The notes under the pieces: generated by a model
Seen by the model: only the letters and a program-made list of their open reading frames with translations
The model's database searches: none
What the model was told of the DNA's origin: nothing
Position numbers and translations under genes: made by a program
In this document: in pieces, positions 41,254-51,831 of the stretch
Numbering within the stretch: the stretch's first letter is position 1
How the letters are laid out: each line of letters starts with the position of its first letter
Assembly (NCBI GenBank): GCA_019915015.1
Contig: JAHBBC010000003.1
Coordinates: 1,054,001 to 1,118,000 of the forward strand
Source of the DNA: Auriscalpium vulgare
Lineage: Eukaryota; Basidiomycota; Agaricomycetes; Russulales; Auriscalpiaceae
Reading direction: 5' to 3'
DNA: 64,000 nt

Positions 41254-42251
41254 ACGCACTCGTGGGCGGCCGCCTCTCGGACACAACCGCCTCGTCAGCA
41301 GGAGTTCAAGCGTAAGTTCAAGGACCTCTCCGTGCACATGCGCACCCCTCCCTCGTCTGCGCACCGCTTGCGAGCGTGCCAAGCGGACTCTCTCCTCCGC
41401 CACCCAGACCTCCATCGAGATCGACTCGCTCTTCGAGGGCATCGACTTCTACACCTCCCTCACTCGTGCCCGCTTCGAGGAGCTCTGCCAGGATCTCTTC
41501 CGCGGCACTCTCGAGCCCATCGAGAAGGTCCTCCGTGACTCGAAGATCGACAAGGCAAACGTCCACGAGATCGTCCTCGTCGGTCGTCAAGCTCGTGTCC
41601 GACTTCTTGAACGGCAAGGATCCAACAAGAGGATCAACCCCGACGAGGCCGTCGCCTATGGTGCCGCTGTCCAGGCTGCCATCCTCTCCGGAGACACCTC
41701 CGAGAAGACGCAAGATCTCCTCCTCCACGATGTCGCTCCTCTGTCCCTTGGGTAAGTTGTGATAATCTCATGATATTTCTCTGTACTGATTACTGTTATA
41801 CAGTAAGTATCGAGACCGCTGGTGGTGTCATGACCGCCCTTCATAGCGCAACACGACCTTGCCCACGAAGAAGTCGGAGATTTTCTCGACGTACTCAGAC
41901 AACCAGCCAGGTGTCTTGATCCAGGTCTACAAGGGCGAGCACGCCCGCACCAAGGACAACAGCCTCCTCGGCAAGTTCGAGCTTTCCGCGTTCCTCAGGT
42001 CGAGGCCGCCGTCGATGCAACCGCATCATGATCACCAACGATAAGGGCCGCCTGTGAAAAAGGAGATCGAGCACATGGTCAACGATGCCGAGAAGTACAA
42101 GGGTAAGCACCCTTCGCCCTTTTGTGACCGTCTGATGCTAACTCATTAACAGCTGAGGACGGGGCCGCCGCGAGCCACATCACCATCAAGAACGGCCTGG
42201 AGTTGTACGCATAGATCCTCAACCGATGACGACAAGTCGAAGATCGAGTGC
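41254..42251 (+). pseudogene. Captured Hsp70 (Ssa-type) gene fragment
   Basis: In broken frames the sequence encodes the middle and C-terminal part of cytosolic Hsp70: EFKRKF, then [65 protein letters not shown] and ITIKNGLELYA. Several internal deletions are visible (the GGSTRIP segment after the VLVG block; most of the substrate-binding beta domain), plus a frameshift after VMTAL. Two introns are retained (GTAAGTT at about 41754; GTAAGC at about 42102), so the copy arose from genomic DNA, not from mRNA. No promoter-proximal N-terminal part is present. It sits between the transposase 3' end and the left TIR, so it is transposon cargo. Confidence 0.85.
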
Positions 42252-42739
42252 GCCGCGACTTCACCAGCCTGGCTCCGTACCGGGCCTATCTCTCTCCACC
42301 CCCGCGCCATCGTCATTCGCGCAACTGGGTGCCACGGCGTCAAGCAACCCATCCTTTGGACACCGTTCGTCGCCCTTCTCCCCGCCCGTCATCCCGAACC
42401 CGACCATCGCCGACCCCTTGCCGTCCTCACCGCCTGTCAACGTCCCCCGCCTCCTCTACCTCGCCCTCAACGCCTCCCGACTCTGCGTGGATGTCCGTAA
42501 GCGCAGAAGGCATCATACCCGTGTCGCACTCAATATACGCCCAGGGCGCCGCCGTGAAGGCTGCGCCTGCCCCCGCCGCCCCCAGCTTCCACCCCAAAAT
42601 GAAGGCCGCAGGCGACCAGTTCGCCTACGGCGCACGGACGCGGACAACGGATCTCGCAGTTTCATTTCAACTATATACAATATAATTACAGCAGCAGCTA
42701 GCAGCGTATAGTATAGTCATAGAAACCCCGGAATATCCG
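42252..42739 (+). other. Cargo sequence of unknown origin
   Basis: An open plus-strand frame to about 42711, rich in Ser/Pro/Ala with a segment like FG-rich proteins (SSFAQLGATASSNPSFGH). It may be a second captured gene fragment. No start, no stop-to-stop conservation and no family could be assigned. Confidence 0.3.
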
Positions 42740-45700
42740 CTATAAATTACCAGATCGTTGTTCATGGCCCCAATAAGTATTGTAGCTCGAAGGCAAGGTA
42801 GGTGGGAGCACAATATTGCGGCTCCGTAGTGCTGCCGTCAATTCCGCAATACGTGCGCGGTCTTCTTGCGCCGTCAACTGCCAGGGCGGCGGGGAGAGGA
42901 CATTGGTGCGACGTGAACCACGCATATTTGGTGCTTGGGCAGGCATTGATGTCGACATGGAGGCGTGAGGAAGGGAAGGTGCAGACATCGCTGCCGGCTG
43001 GGGTGCAAGCACAGGTGGAGGCTCGGTCCTCGGCATTGGTGTTGGCGCAGAGATGGGGCTGCCTGCCACAAGTACATCCGAGTCCGGCAAAGGCGGCGCT
43101 GGTACTTCATCATAAGTGTTGTCAGGAGTATGCGCACGTAGTGCTGGACTCGGGTTCCGAATGCTCAGCCTGTCACCTGAGTCACCAACAGAAGAGTCTG
43201 TGTCGGAGTCGCCGGCCTCCGAGCCGGCCATGGCGAGAGTGTTGTCGAGTGAAACTTTTCGCCGGCCAGTCTTGCGTTTTCGCGACTTAACACCTGTTGA
43301 CTGCTGGAGCTCCTTCTTCTTTTCACGAAGCTTGCGGACTCTCGCAGCGCTCTCTTGGATCTCCCGTTCTATGTCGGAGAGGTTGTCCTGAGCAGCCCGA
43401 GTTGCTGCAGTCTTGCGCGAGGCACCTTCTCGTCGAAGCCGGCTTGAATGCGCGCGGTGAGCATCCGTGTTTCGATGATTTTGCATGTAACCCTCCTCTG
43501 CAAGGCGCAACTTTTCCGCTTGAGCGATATCTAACTTGCGAGCACTATATTCACTTATTAGCATGGTTACAGCGAGACTGAATGGAGCACTGACGTCTCG
43601 ATGCCTTCAAGGAGGGCAAGGTCGATCCCGGTGTGAGCGTTGGTGTGCGGATGAGCACTCTCATTCAGGTTTGTATCGTTTGGTGTGGAGAACCAGTCGT
43701 CTTTGTCGATCTTCGACATGAAATGATTGATGGACCCAATCCACCAGCGATGTGGCTTCTTGTCAGCATACCAATCTATGCACACCTTAGCGTTGTTCCA
43801 AAGGACTCTGGTTGAATTAAACGAACCTCGAAGCTTTTTGTAACTCGAATTCTCGCAAAATGACTTCCAGTCATCGAGCTCCGCTTGGGTCTCGATGAAC
43901 CTGCAGCGACGCACACGCAACATATCTTCAACTGGAAGGTGGGAAGCAAGGGCAGAGAACCCTCTGAAGAAAGTACTGATCGGTATGAAATGATTGAACA
44001 GGACATGTCAGACGCACCGATCGAGATGTACTGTGCATGTCTTGAGAATATATTGAACGATAACCTCCGGATCTGTCTCTGCGCGGATACTGGCATTGAC
44101 TGTACAGTCCCACCGGCTATAGGTCAGAAGCGCATCACCAAGGCCTTGGATTTGCGCTTTGCAGCCGTCGACAAGAATTGCACGCAACCCGGTTTCATGT
44201 AAAAATTTGAAGCGGACAGGCTTGCCTGTGGTGTTCTCGATCGTACGCCAGAAAGCGAGCCACATCTCGCGGAACGCTTCTCGAGTCTCATTCTCACAAT
44301 ATATGCGAGCAATAGTGATACCTGAGCAAGTCCTAAGATAATTGAATACCGGCACAAAAGTGAAGTACGCACGCATATTCACTTTTCGGGCCCAGATCAC
44401 CACTTCCCACTCCTTCCACTGTCCATGCAAACGCTTGTATGTATTATCGTGGAACGACGCAAGAGCATCGTGGTATTGCGCTAACAATGCCGGGAGAGCG
44501 GTGACAATGATGTCGAAGCCGTGTTCGGAGCGAACTTCATGGATATATCGATCCGACTCCGGACGGTTCTTGAGGTCTGCACGTCTAAGAGCTAGTACAC
44601 CTGTCAGAAGATATTACTTAGCTCTACTGTGCATTTGCAAGGAGTCTTCGAGACTGTACCTTCCATACCGCTGCCAAAAGGCATGTGCTCATGCTTAACT
44701 TTGTTGAGAATGCGGCGTTGATGGCGAGGATTTGCCAGTGCTGGATCAAGAGATGCCGGTGTAGAGCCACCACCAAGCAATTTCTGGGTGCTCGGAGCTG
44801 TAGGACAGCAAAACATGTAGTTAGATTGATGATATAATTACAGCGTCGCGAAAGGAGATCAACAGTGAAGAAGACGATCCGTACCCAAATTCAGTTTGCT
44901 CCGTGTAAGCCCCATCGGTCCTACCTCCGTAGCTGCAGCACGATACGCCACCTTGGCGTCATACGAAACCTTCCATTCGAAGGGCATCGGATGGTTGTGC
45001 GGGCCTTCAACCATAACAACGGCACGTCGGTCGGTGCGGTCAACAGGATAGTATATCTTGATCTGTGCATTGCACTGGCGCTGTTTAAGGGAGCCTTGCA
45101 CTGCCTTTGAGTCGACAACGTCGACATGTGGATACCCTGATGGGAACACCCTGAGCAAATGAAACGAGGCAAGAGGAATATGACGACGCACGACACAGTC
45201 GCGCCCCACGCCCGCCGCTTGCGCGTGTCGTAATGAATGCACACTCTCCAGATGGGATCACCTCAGACAGAGCCGCCCCTGGAAGTTGGCCGTTGTTCTG
45301 GAAGAGTTTGATGACGAGCTCCTCGTTGATTTGGATGGGTATCCAGACGATACGATGAGTCTTCGCTTCATTTCGAGACCACTTTGAGCATCCGATGAAA
45401 TGGGTTTTGCCATCAAGACTCTTCTGCATGACGTTCAGAGGTCAGTTGTCGTTGCTCGAGAGTCGATATCAAAGGATATCTCACCTCTTTGCTCTTGAAT
45501 TGCCGGATCACTGCAAGACCGTCGCAAGGCTGGCCGTTAGCCTCGGTGTGAGGGCACTGGTGTTGAGACATATCATGATAGAAGCTAGAGAATGATAATT
45601 AAATCAGCAACTGCCTATCGACAGAAGAAGGGCACCGCACCTGATGGCAGCGCCTTCCGGGCATGTCATCTCATTCATCCGGAGCTGGCGCCTCCACAGT

Positions 45701-47042
45701 TCCCCGCGCTCATCTTTATCTGCAGCATAGCGCCGACAGTTGTCTAGAATAGACATGTCGAGCTCGCTGCAGTGGTATATACCCTGACAATAGTGATGTG
45801 CACGGCGGCACATCACAGGTGTCTTGTTGTCCGGATCGAAGGCGAATATTTTTGACGTCTTGTTGTCGGCTCCAGCGGTACCACTCGCCCACGCGTCCTG
45901 ATCCTGGAGTGCCGATGCATCCTTCAGTCGCAGCGAAGGTATGAAGCCAGTGAGGAAACATACCTGGCTCTTGATGATTTTTGCCATTGACATCGGAGTG
46001 CCGTCATCCTCCTTCCATTCACGCTTGTCGTCGCGAAGGTCGAGAAGATACGCTATGGTGCCGTCCTCGGGGGATGGTATATCCCAACAGCGAGGCACAG
46101 TCGTCAGAGTGACAACCTTCGAGCAGTAGGTTATGGCGGTGACCCGGACCGCGCCCTTCGTGTCAGATCGCGCCCTCTTTGCCCGCTTGCTTCGTGGAGG
46201 AGCGGAATTGTCGTCCGGGATTTCAATGACTTGCACGTCGGGTATAGCCGGCGTAGCGTCTGGCTGCTTCCGCTTGGAACGCAACGGAGATTGAATAGCG
46301 GCAGCCTGACGACGGGTCGGAGTTGAGAGGGCCTCGATGACCTCGATTTCATCGTCGGCCGAAGCTGCGGCGCGGTGAGGAGAGAATAGGCGAGTCGGAG
46401 GAAAATCATTGATGGTGTAGTCAACGACTTGAATATCAGGAGATGGCGCACGACCTCTAGAAGAGCCACCCAAGTATGGAGAGTGAGGAGCCACTCCCTG
46501 ACTATCAAATAGGGACCCAGATCGCGACGCGCCAGTCGCACCATCTGCCTCGGGCAGAAATGGGTCTTCAGACGTATGCCCTGACAGCGCCGGAGACAGA
46601 CGTGAAGGAGCCGCTGAAGACCCCCTGGAAGAGGGTCCAGCCTGAGATGTTAAACGGAGTGGTGTAGGCAGCCAAAGATCGGGACCAGGAGTCGAGGGTT
46701 TTGTCGGAGTCGAGGTAGATGTACGAAACCGCCGCCGCTTTCGAGGGCTCTGATGCTGGTGAGAGACCCATTGAAACAGCTGGTCCCCGTCTACCCATTG
46801 GAGGGCATTTTCGGGGGAGTAGTAATTGGGGCAGTCGGCGACCATTTTTCGCATGAGCTCGGAGTCCTTGAAGACCTACGAAATTCACCGGCGGCAGTGT
46901 CAGCCTACGTGATGGGAAAGAAATATCAATAGCCACGCACCCAGTCCCTGTACTCCACAAGCGTCTCTGATGGAAGATTCTGGAGAAGTATCAACAGCTC
47001 GCCGTCGGGATCGTCAAAGTCACAGCGTGTAGCGGCCGACAT
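42740..47042 (-). CDS. MULE-like DDE transposase with GCM/WRKY-type zinc finger
   Basis: Multi-exon gene. Exon 1 is 46941-47042 (34 codons from MSAATRCDFDD), exon 2 starts at 46875, and about eight further exons run to the stop at 42740. The first third is a Ser/Pro-rich region with a nuclear signal (RKRRRF). A Cys/His region resembling GCM or FLYWCH zinc fingers follows, ending in VEGPHNHPMPF at about 44990. The catalytic RNase H-like part has Asp in FHDNTYKR, Asp in ILVDGCKAQ and Glu in TNLNESAHPH. A basic coiled-coil tail comes last (KLREKKKELQQ, then KSRKRKTGRRK). This matches a transposase family common in agaricomycete genomes. Exon joints in the middle were inferred from GT..AG sites only. 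No clear nonsense codon was found. Confidence 0.75.
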
Positions 47043-47290
47043 TCTGGATGAGCGACAGAGAGCGAAAATGAAACTCGAGGCACTGAGGGAAAATGACACG
47101 CATTTTATAAGGGAACTGTGCAACAAAAGATTGCATTGTGTCTACAGACAAGAGGCCAGAGAGCATGGCCGTTGAGATGTGTGGACGGAGCGAAGGAGCG
47201 TGTGGCCGTACATACCGTACGGTCAGGAACAGTCTCGGATTTGTGGGTCCGTGGCCGCGGTTCTGCCGCCGGACGCGCTTATGTCAGTCA

Positions 47291-47334
47291 GTACAACTCT
47301 CTCCGTGCCAGAAGTGAGAGTTGTACTTGTACTA
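47291..47334 (-). repeat. Right TIR with terminal hairpin
   Basis: The TIR at 47316-47334 is the exact reverse complement of the left TIR. The same 11-bp arm is repeated inverted at 47291-47301, with a 14-bp loop. Confidence 0.9.
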
Positions 47335-47869
47335 CTCAGGTATATACTCGCCCAGTTTCGCGTCCCCTGCCGCGCGCTCCCTCATCGCGTGCTTCCAGGA
47401 CCCCGTGACGACAGATGACGAGGGCACCGCCGTCTCCGCCTCCGACGTCAAGTCCTCCATCAGTAAAGCCGTCGTGCGTACCCTTCGGCCTCCTTGTTAC
47501 AGATCCCTTGACGCTTTCTCCCCCTCCGTAGAACGAAGACTCGCCCAAGGAGGCTGCCTCCACTGAGGCTGCCGGCCTTCCGGAAGCCGCCGATACGTCC
47601 GCGCCCTCCGAAAAATACCACGACGGGGCCCCCGGTCAGACCGCGGACAGCGAAGGTGCTCATGAACAGAAGGAAAAACCTCATGAAGAACCCAAGCTCG
47701 GTACCGTTCAGAACGAAGATGACACCTCCGCTAAACCCGTCAGTCAAGGCGCACCGCGCGATCTTTCCAAGAAGGTGCGTTTCTAAAAGGCCTTTGCCAA
47801 TCTGCATGTTCAAGTTTTGTTTATTCCCAGGGGAGCTCACCCAAGGAAGCTGCCGAATCCAAATATTAG
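47335..47869 (+). pseudogene. 3' part of the split mitochondrial protein gene
   Basis: Segments up to 47473, 47532-47774 and 47831-47869 join in frame. They encode TDDEGTAVSASDVKSSISKAV, then a Glu/Lys/Pro-rich hydrophilic tail, and stop after ESKY. The content continues what the 5' half lacks: a membrane segment followed by a charged soluble tail. The first exon has no upstream start and begins directly beside the right TIR. Introns have GTGCGT donors and TAG or CAG acceptors. Loss of a few codons at the break is possible. Confidence 0.65.
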
Positions 47870-48386
47870 GAATACGATGCCGAATTGCACAAGTAGATCG
47901 AATGACGCGTAAGACGGCCTCTCCAACGTCGCGCAATTTAATCTCGCTAGGTGCATGCAACCACATACGCGCGTGTTCAGTCTCGTTCGTCTTCGGGCCC
48001 TATTCCTCTTCGATACTTCGGGCTCTCGCCGATGGCATTACCACGTCTCCGTCGGAACCGGGATATGGCCATGTCTCGCTTCTGGCTACTCGCCGCGCCC
48101 TTTGAGCGAAAGTACATTGCAAAACATCTCTGCACCCGCGTCGCCACATCGCGGTTTTGAAGAGCTGTGAACGCGGCCATCACGGCGTATGCGCTCCCTT
48201 GTTAAGATACATTTAAATGCTGGCTGAGCACTTGCCAATCTCCTATCATACTAAATTGCGCGCCGGATATATGCAGGTAGACGAGTCTCATTTGCGAATG
48301 GGAAACCTGTAGCACCCATTTTGAAGCAGAGATATACATGTCGGACCATACAAACATAATCGAATCCCGAGGCCACTTTGCCAAGT
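47870..48386. other. Intergenic region, nothing recognised
   Basis: About 500 bp between the 3' end of the split mitochondrial gene and the 3' end of the dioxygenase gene. No gene is seen. Confidence 0.5.
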
Positions 48387-49558
48387 TTAAGCAGTGATTG
48401 GCTTTAGCGTCGACGTCGGCGCATCCATCTGCGCCTCCTGGCTCCTCCACGCCAAGCGCTGTCTCTCCTCTTCTAGCATCTTCTGTTGAGCAGCCACCCT
48501 CGCCGGTACGACCTTCCTTCTCTCCGTCGTCGCCTGGAACGCAAAGTTTTCCGCCCCCAGAGCCTTCAAAGTCCTCCTCTCCACTACGCTGTACTTCCCG
48601 TCCGCCCTGTTGAATTGGAACGGCTCCCGTAGCGCCACAGGCGGGTTCGTAATCACGCGCGGGATGCGCAGATGATTCCTCGACGCCGAGTGCAGCATGA
48701 ATGGGTGGAGGAGGAACACGTCGCCGACCGCGCCTGTGACCTCAACGAAGCCGCTGCAGGTCTTCGCGACCGCGAGCAGGGAGATGTGACCCGGGTCTTG
48801 GGTCTTGTCGCTGTAGGTCGACGTCGAAGGCGTGAAGGACAGTCCCGTGGGCAGGACACCCTCGGGATGCTGGGACAGGTAGCTAGCAACGATGTCAATC
48901 CCTTCGGGGCAGATGAAGGTGCCCCCGCCACGGGGTTTGACTTCATTGAAGATCGGGATGACCAGTAACGCTTGTTCTGGCGAATCAAGGTAGTGGACCT
49001 AGAACGGCCCGTCTGTCAGAAACAGTTGCACCACCAAGAATGACCAACTTACGAAAAAGTCTCCGTCGACGTGCCAGTTTGTCAGGTTGCGTGGATCGAC
49101 ATCCGGCGCGTCCAAGAACTCAGGCAAACCGAAGTTGACAATAAACGCATCGTTCCAGTAGCCACTCTCAGGCTCGATGCGGTCTTCGCCTCCAAGGAGA
49201 TCCTTCATTGCCTCCCATGCCTGTAAAATATGAGTCCGTCCCCGCGCAACGCGATGTTACGAGATCCACCCACCGTTGGCGCGAATGTCGAGATAGCTTC
49301 ACGTTTATGCGAAGGCATGTGGATGCGCTCTTTGTCTCCCCATGTCGCAGGATTTGCCTGGTCCATCCCAAGCCTAACCCACATGTCGCTCTTCCATGCT
49401 TCGGCCTTCTCCTTCGTAAATGCGTCTTTGATAACAAGATACCCATTCTCCATGAAAGAGTTGACCTGTTCCTCTGGCGAGTGTGTACGTCAGAATTGTG
49501 GCCATCCTCTGTTCTGCGGAAGAGGCCTACGAGTCAGATAGCGGTATCTATCAGCCAT
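48387..49558 (-). CDS. Phytanoyl-CoA dioxygenase (PhyH) family protein
   Basis: Four exons (49531-49558, 49274-49473, 49053-49220, 48387-48998) give 335 residues. The iron-binding triad is visible: His and Asp in TNWHVDGDFF at about 128-132 and the distal His in HPFMLHSASRN at about 242. An Arg (LRIPR) shortly after would hold 2-oxoglutarate. The family hydroxylates substrates with Fe(II), 2-oxoglutarate and oxygen; members act on phytanoyl-CoA or on small secondary metabolites, so the substrate cannot be read from sequence. Start chosen by the first intron, which joins MADRYRYLT to QEQVNSFMENGY. There is no signal peptide, so it is probably cytosolic. Confidence 0.88.
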
Positions 49559-50027
49559 GGCGAGTAAGGTGGGCGTGCTGAAGGGAAGAGACTCTCAGGA
49601 TGCGCGGTATATATAGCTAGGCAGCGGCAGAAGTGCGGACACTCGAGGGTCCTGGTCACCTGAATCGATCTCAACGAAATTGCAACAGCCCGTCATCTGA
49701 GCAGGAGCGCATCCGACAGACGTAGCAGTCCGGGCCGTTGTCGCGAGTACCGTTGCGAACAAAGAAACTGGAGAAGCTAGGAGCAGACATATTTCAGCGG
49801 GGCAGCATGGACTCGCGGAGCGGAAGCCGATATGCGTTCGCCGCACAGGTTTCTGTTTCGGGACAGGCATGTCTGACTATCATACACTCAGCTTCGTTGT
49901 TGGACATTCGGTATGTGTACAGATTATGAGAGACGCAAGAAACACGGGACGCCAGTCGACCTGCTTATACACGAGCAATGAGCGAGGCGACGTGGCGAGA
50001 GCAGACACTACACATACCAATCCCCCT
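49559..50027. other. Intergenic region, nothing recognised
   Basis: About 470 bp between the dioxygenase start and the 3' end of the small gene to its right. It must hold the dioxygenase promoter; TATATATAGC near 49608 could be its TATA element. Confidence 0.5.
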
Positions 50028-50454
50028 TCAACTCGCGCTCTTGATGATGTCCTCATCGAACGGGTCCCCGATGCCTTACAAATTTCGAAAAGGTTGGGAC
50101 GCAGGCAAAAAGAGAAGACACGGCGGAAGACGCACGGTCCTTGAGCTGGTCCGACAAGGCAAGATCGATGAAATCCTCCTTCATCCTGCCCAAGTCCTTG
50201 CCGTCCCAAGTACCCTTCCTCGATGGAATGTCCTCACGACGCCTCGTCTTCGCGTCGCGGTTGCCTGAAGCCCTGCCGGCGTTGAGGGGGAGCCTGCGCT
50301 TTGCAGCCGATTTGGGTGCGGTGCTGTGTGGATGAGCGGAGGACTCCTGGGCAGGGGGATCGTGCGGGGCTGCGACGGGCTCACGGTCGTCGAGGAGGAG
50401 CGACTCTGTGGATGAGGATGATATGGGGGATGCAGGTTCTATCGGGGAGTTCAT
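50028..50454 (-). CDS. Small conserved fungal protein of unknown function
   Basis: Two exons, 50136-50454 and 50028-50074, with a 61-nt intron (GTGCGT..TAAG), encode 121 residues. The N-terminal 70 residues are Ser/Pro-rich and disordered. A basic segment follows (KRRLPLNAGRASGNRDAKTR). The C-terminus is a compact acidic-helical motif (GRMKEDFIDLALSDQLKD, then RIGDPFDEDIIKSAS) that looks conserved. No domain is recognised. It is divergently transcribed from the mitochondrial exchange-protein gene with 109 bp between start codons, so the two may share a promoter. An upstream ATG near 50655 would overlap that gene and is less likely. Confidence 0.65.
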
Positions 50455-50563
50455 GGTGGTCGCGTCAATATGTAGTGTCGGTGGCGGACCGTGGCGCGCG
50501 TCGCGGCCTTGCATTACGGGCTGCACCGTGACGCTCTGCTCTGTGTAGCTCGGTCTCTCCCCA

Positions 50564-51658
50564 ATGTCCTTCCTGCCAAAGACAAGATTGCCCATGCGCA
50601 TCGTCGCCCTTCCGCTCACCAACGCAGTGCGAAGCGCGAGGCATCCCCACGACATTCCCGCACCTCTTGTCTACTATCACTTCCAAACTCCCCCGCGACC
50701 GGCGAAAAGTCGCCAGGGTTGGGTAGACTGGGCGGCTGACAAGGCCGTTGCATCATGGGCTGATTTCGGAAAGGCTCCGGAAACAAGTTGGAAGGTCAGT
50801 GCCCTGCAGCCTTCCTTACAGTCAGTTCTGAGCGACCGAACCACCACAGTTCAAGGTATTTCAATACGGCGAGCGTATTGTAGACCGGATAGACTTTGAA
50901 GAGTTAGCCCTGAAAGGCGTGGACCCGTCGCTGGGCCCTCGAATATCGCACCCCAAGGGCCCGACCGAAGACGAAGTCAAACATGCCCTTGTACAAGCAA
51001 CAAACTTCCTGCCTAGGCGATGTGCACCGTGCTAATGTGTGTCCGCAGATTCCTTTAGTGCACCCCACATTCATGGGCTCCTCTGCATTGTCACATCTAG
51101 AGAGGATTCTGGCGAAGCGCACACCGCGCCATCGGAAGGGATTCCTGACTTGGATGCTGCTGGCACCCCTCACCGCGCCGTTCATGCTCATCCGTGAGTG
51201 ATGCAGTGGACTGACGCGTTTGAAGGCGGGCTCACTCTTTCGGGCAGCCATCGTACCCAACCTTCCGTTTTTCTTCTGCGTGTGGAGGTCTTGGTCGCAC
51301 TTTAAAGGTGTGTGCGGGAGTGGAAGCACAGGTGCGAGCGCTGACGGACGTGTGGGCAGCGTTCAAGGCGTCTGAATACCTGGAAAGCCTGCTGCAACGG
51401 GGAGCGATCGTGGCGGAGACCAACGCGGGCTTGGATGAGATTTACATGGCGCATGCGCCGGCGCTGTCGGCAGAGGCGGAGATGAGCCGCGCGGAGGCGC
51501 TCCGGCTGGAGACCGAGCGAGTTGCCGAGAAGGAGGGGAAGGTGCTGCTGACGCGCGACGCCGTGCCGCCTGTGCTGTCGCTGTTCGAGCTGCCGTCGTC
51601 GAGTGCATCGGACATGTACCGGGCGATTGCGCAGGCGAAGATGCGGGTGAAGGAGTGA
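50564..51658 (+). CDS. Mitochondrial K+/H+ exchange-related protein
   Basis: Five exons (50564-50794, 50850-50975, 51049-51193, 51248-51307, 51360-51658) join in frame to 286 residues. The pattern matches the Mit_KHE1 family (yeast Ydl183c type): RIVALPLTN, YYHFQTP, WVDWAADKAVASWADFGKAP, then HRKGFLTWMLLAPLTAPFML and PNLPFFFCVWRSWSHFKA. Two hydrophobic stretches (about 150-168 and 172-186) would anchor it in the inner membrane. In yeast the family is linked to mitochondrial potassium/proton exchange. Two Met codons (1 and 11) are possible starts. The tail is an acidic amphipathic helix. Confidence 0.85.
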
Positions 51659-51831
51659 TGTAGGGAGGGCGCCTGAGGACGGCGAGTCACGCCCCCCAAG
51701 TAGTACGCGCTCGCCAGCACTAATACCAAGTCCTTGTACTTGTACCAGAGTCCGTAGACTTGCCACCGCCCTCGCTCATGCTGGGGCCGGCGACGAGGCG
51801 TCGGGACACCTCACGTGACGGGACTGTGTGT
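51659..51831. other. Short 3' intergenic region with hAT target site
   Basis: No gene. The last eight bases CTGTGTGT (51824-51831) are the left target-site duplication of the hAT element. Confidence 0.8.

Larger units (their letters stand above)
39744..47334 (-). mobile_element. MULE-like DNA transposon carrying captured host DNA, 7.59 kb
   Basis: Perfect 19-bp terminal inverted repeats (TAGTACAAGTACAACTCTC at 39744-39762, reverse complement at 47316-47334). If the outer TA is the duplicated target, the element proper is 39746-47332. Each end also has a second, inverted copy of GTACAACTCTC (39752-39762 with 39773-39783; 47291-47301 with 47316-47326), making terminal hairpins. Inside lie a minus-strand multi-exon transposase (42740-47042) and a cargo region (39784-42739) with an Hsp70 fragment. 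It interrupts a mitochondrial protein gene. Confidence 0.85.

Noticed and set aside
42252..42711. Nucleoporin FG-repeat gene fragment
   Set aside because: One FG-like stretch only; too weak to name.
39710..47360. 8-10 bp target-site duplication typical of Mutator elements
   Set aside because: The flanks of the 19-bp TIRs share no such repeat; only TA is compatible.
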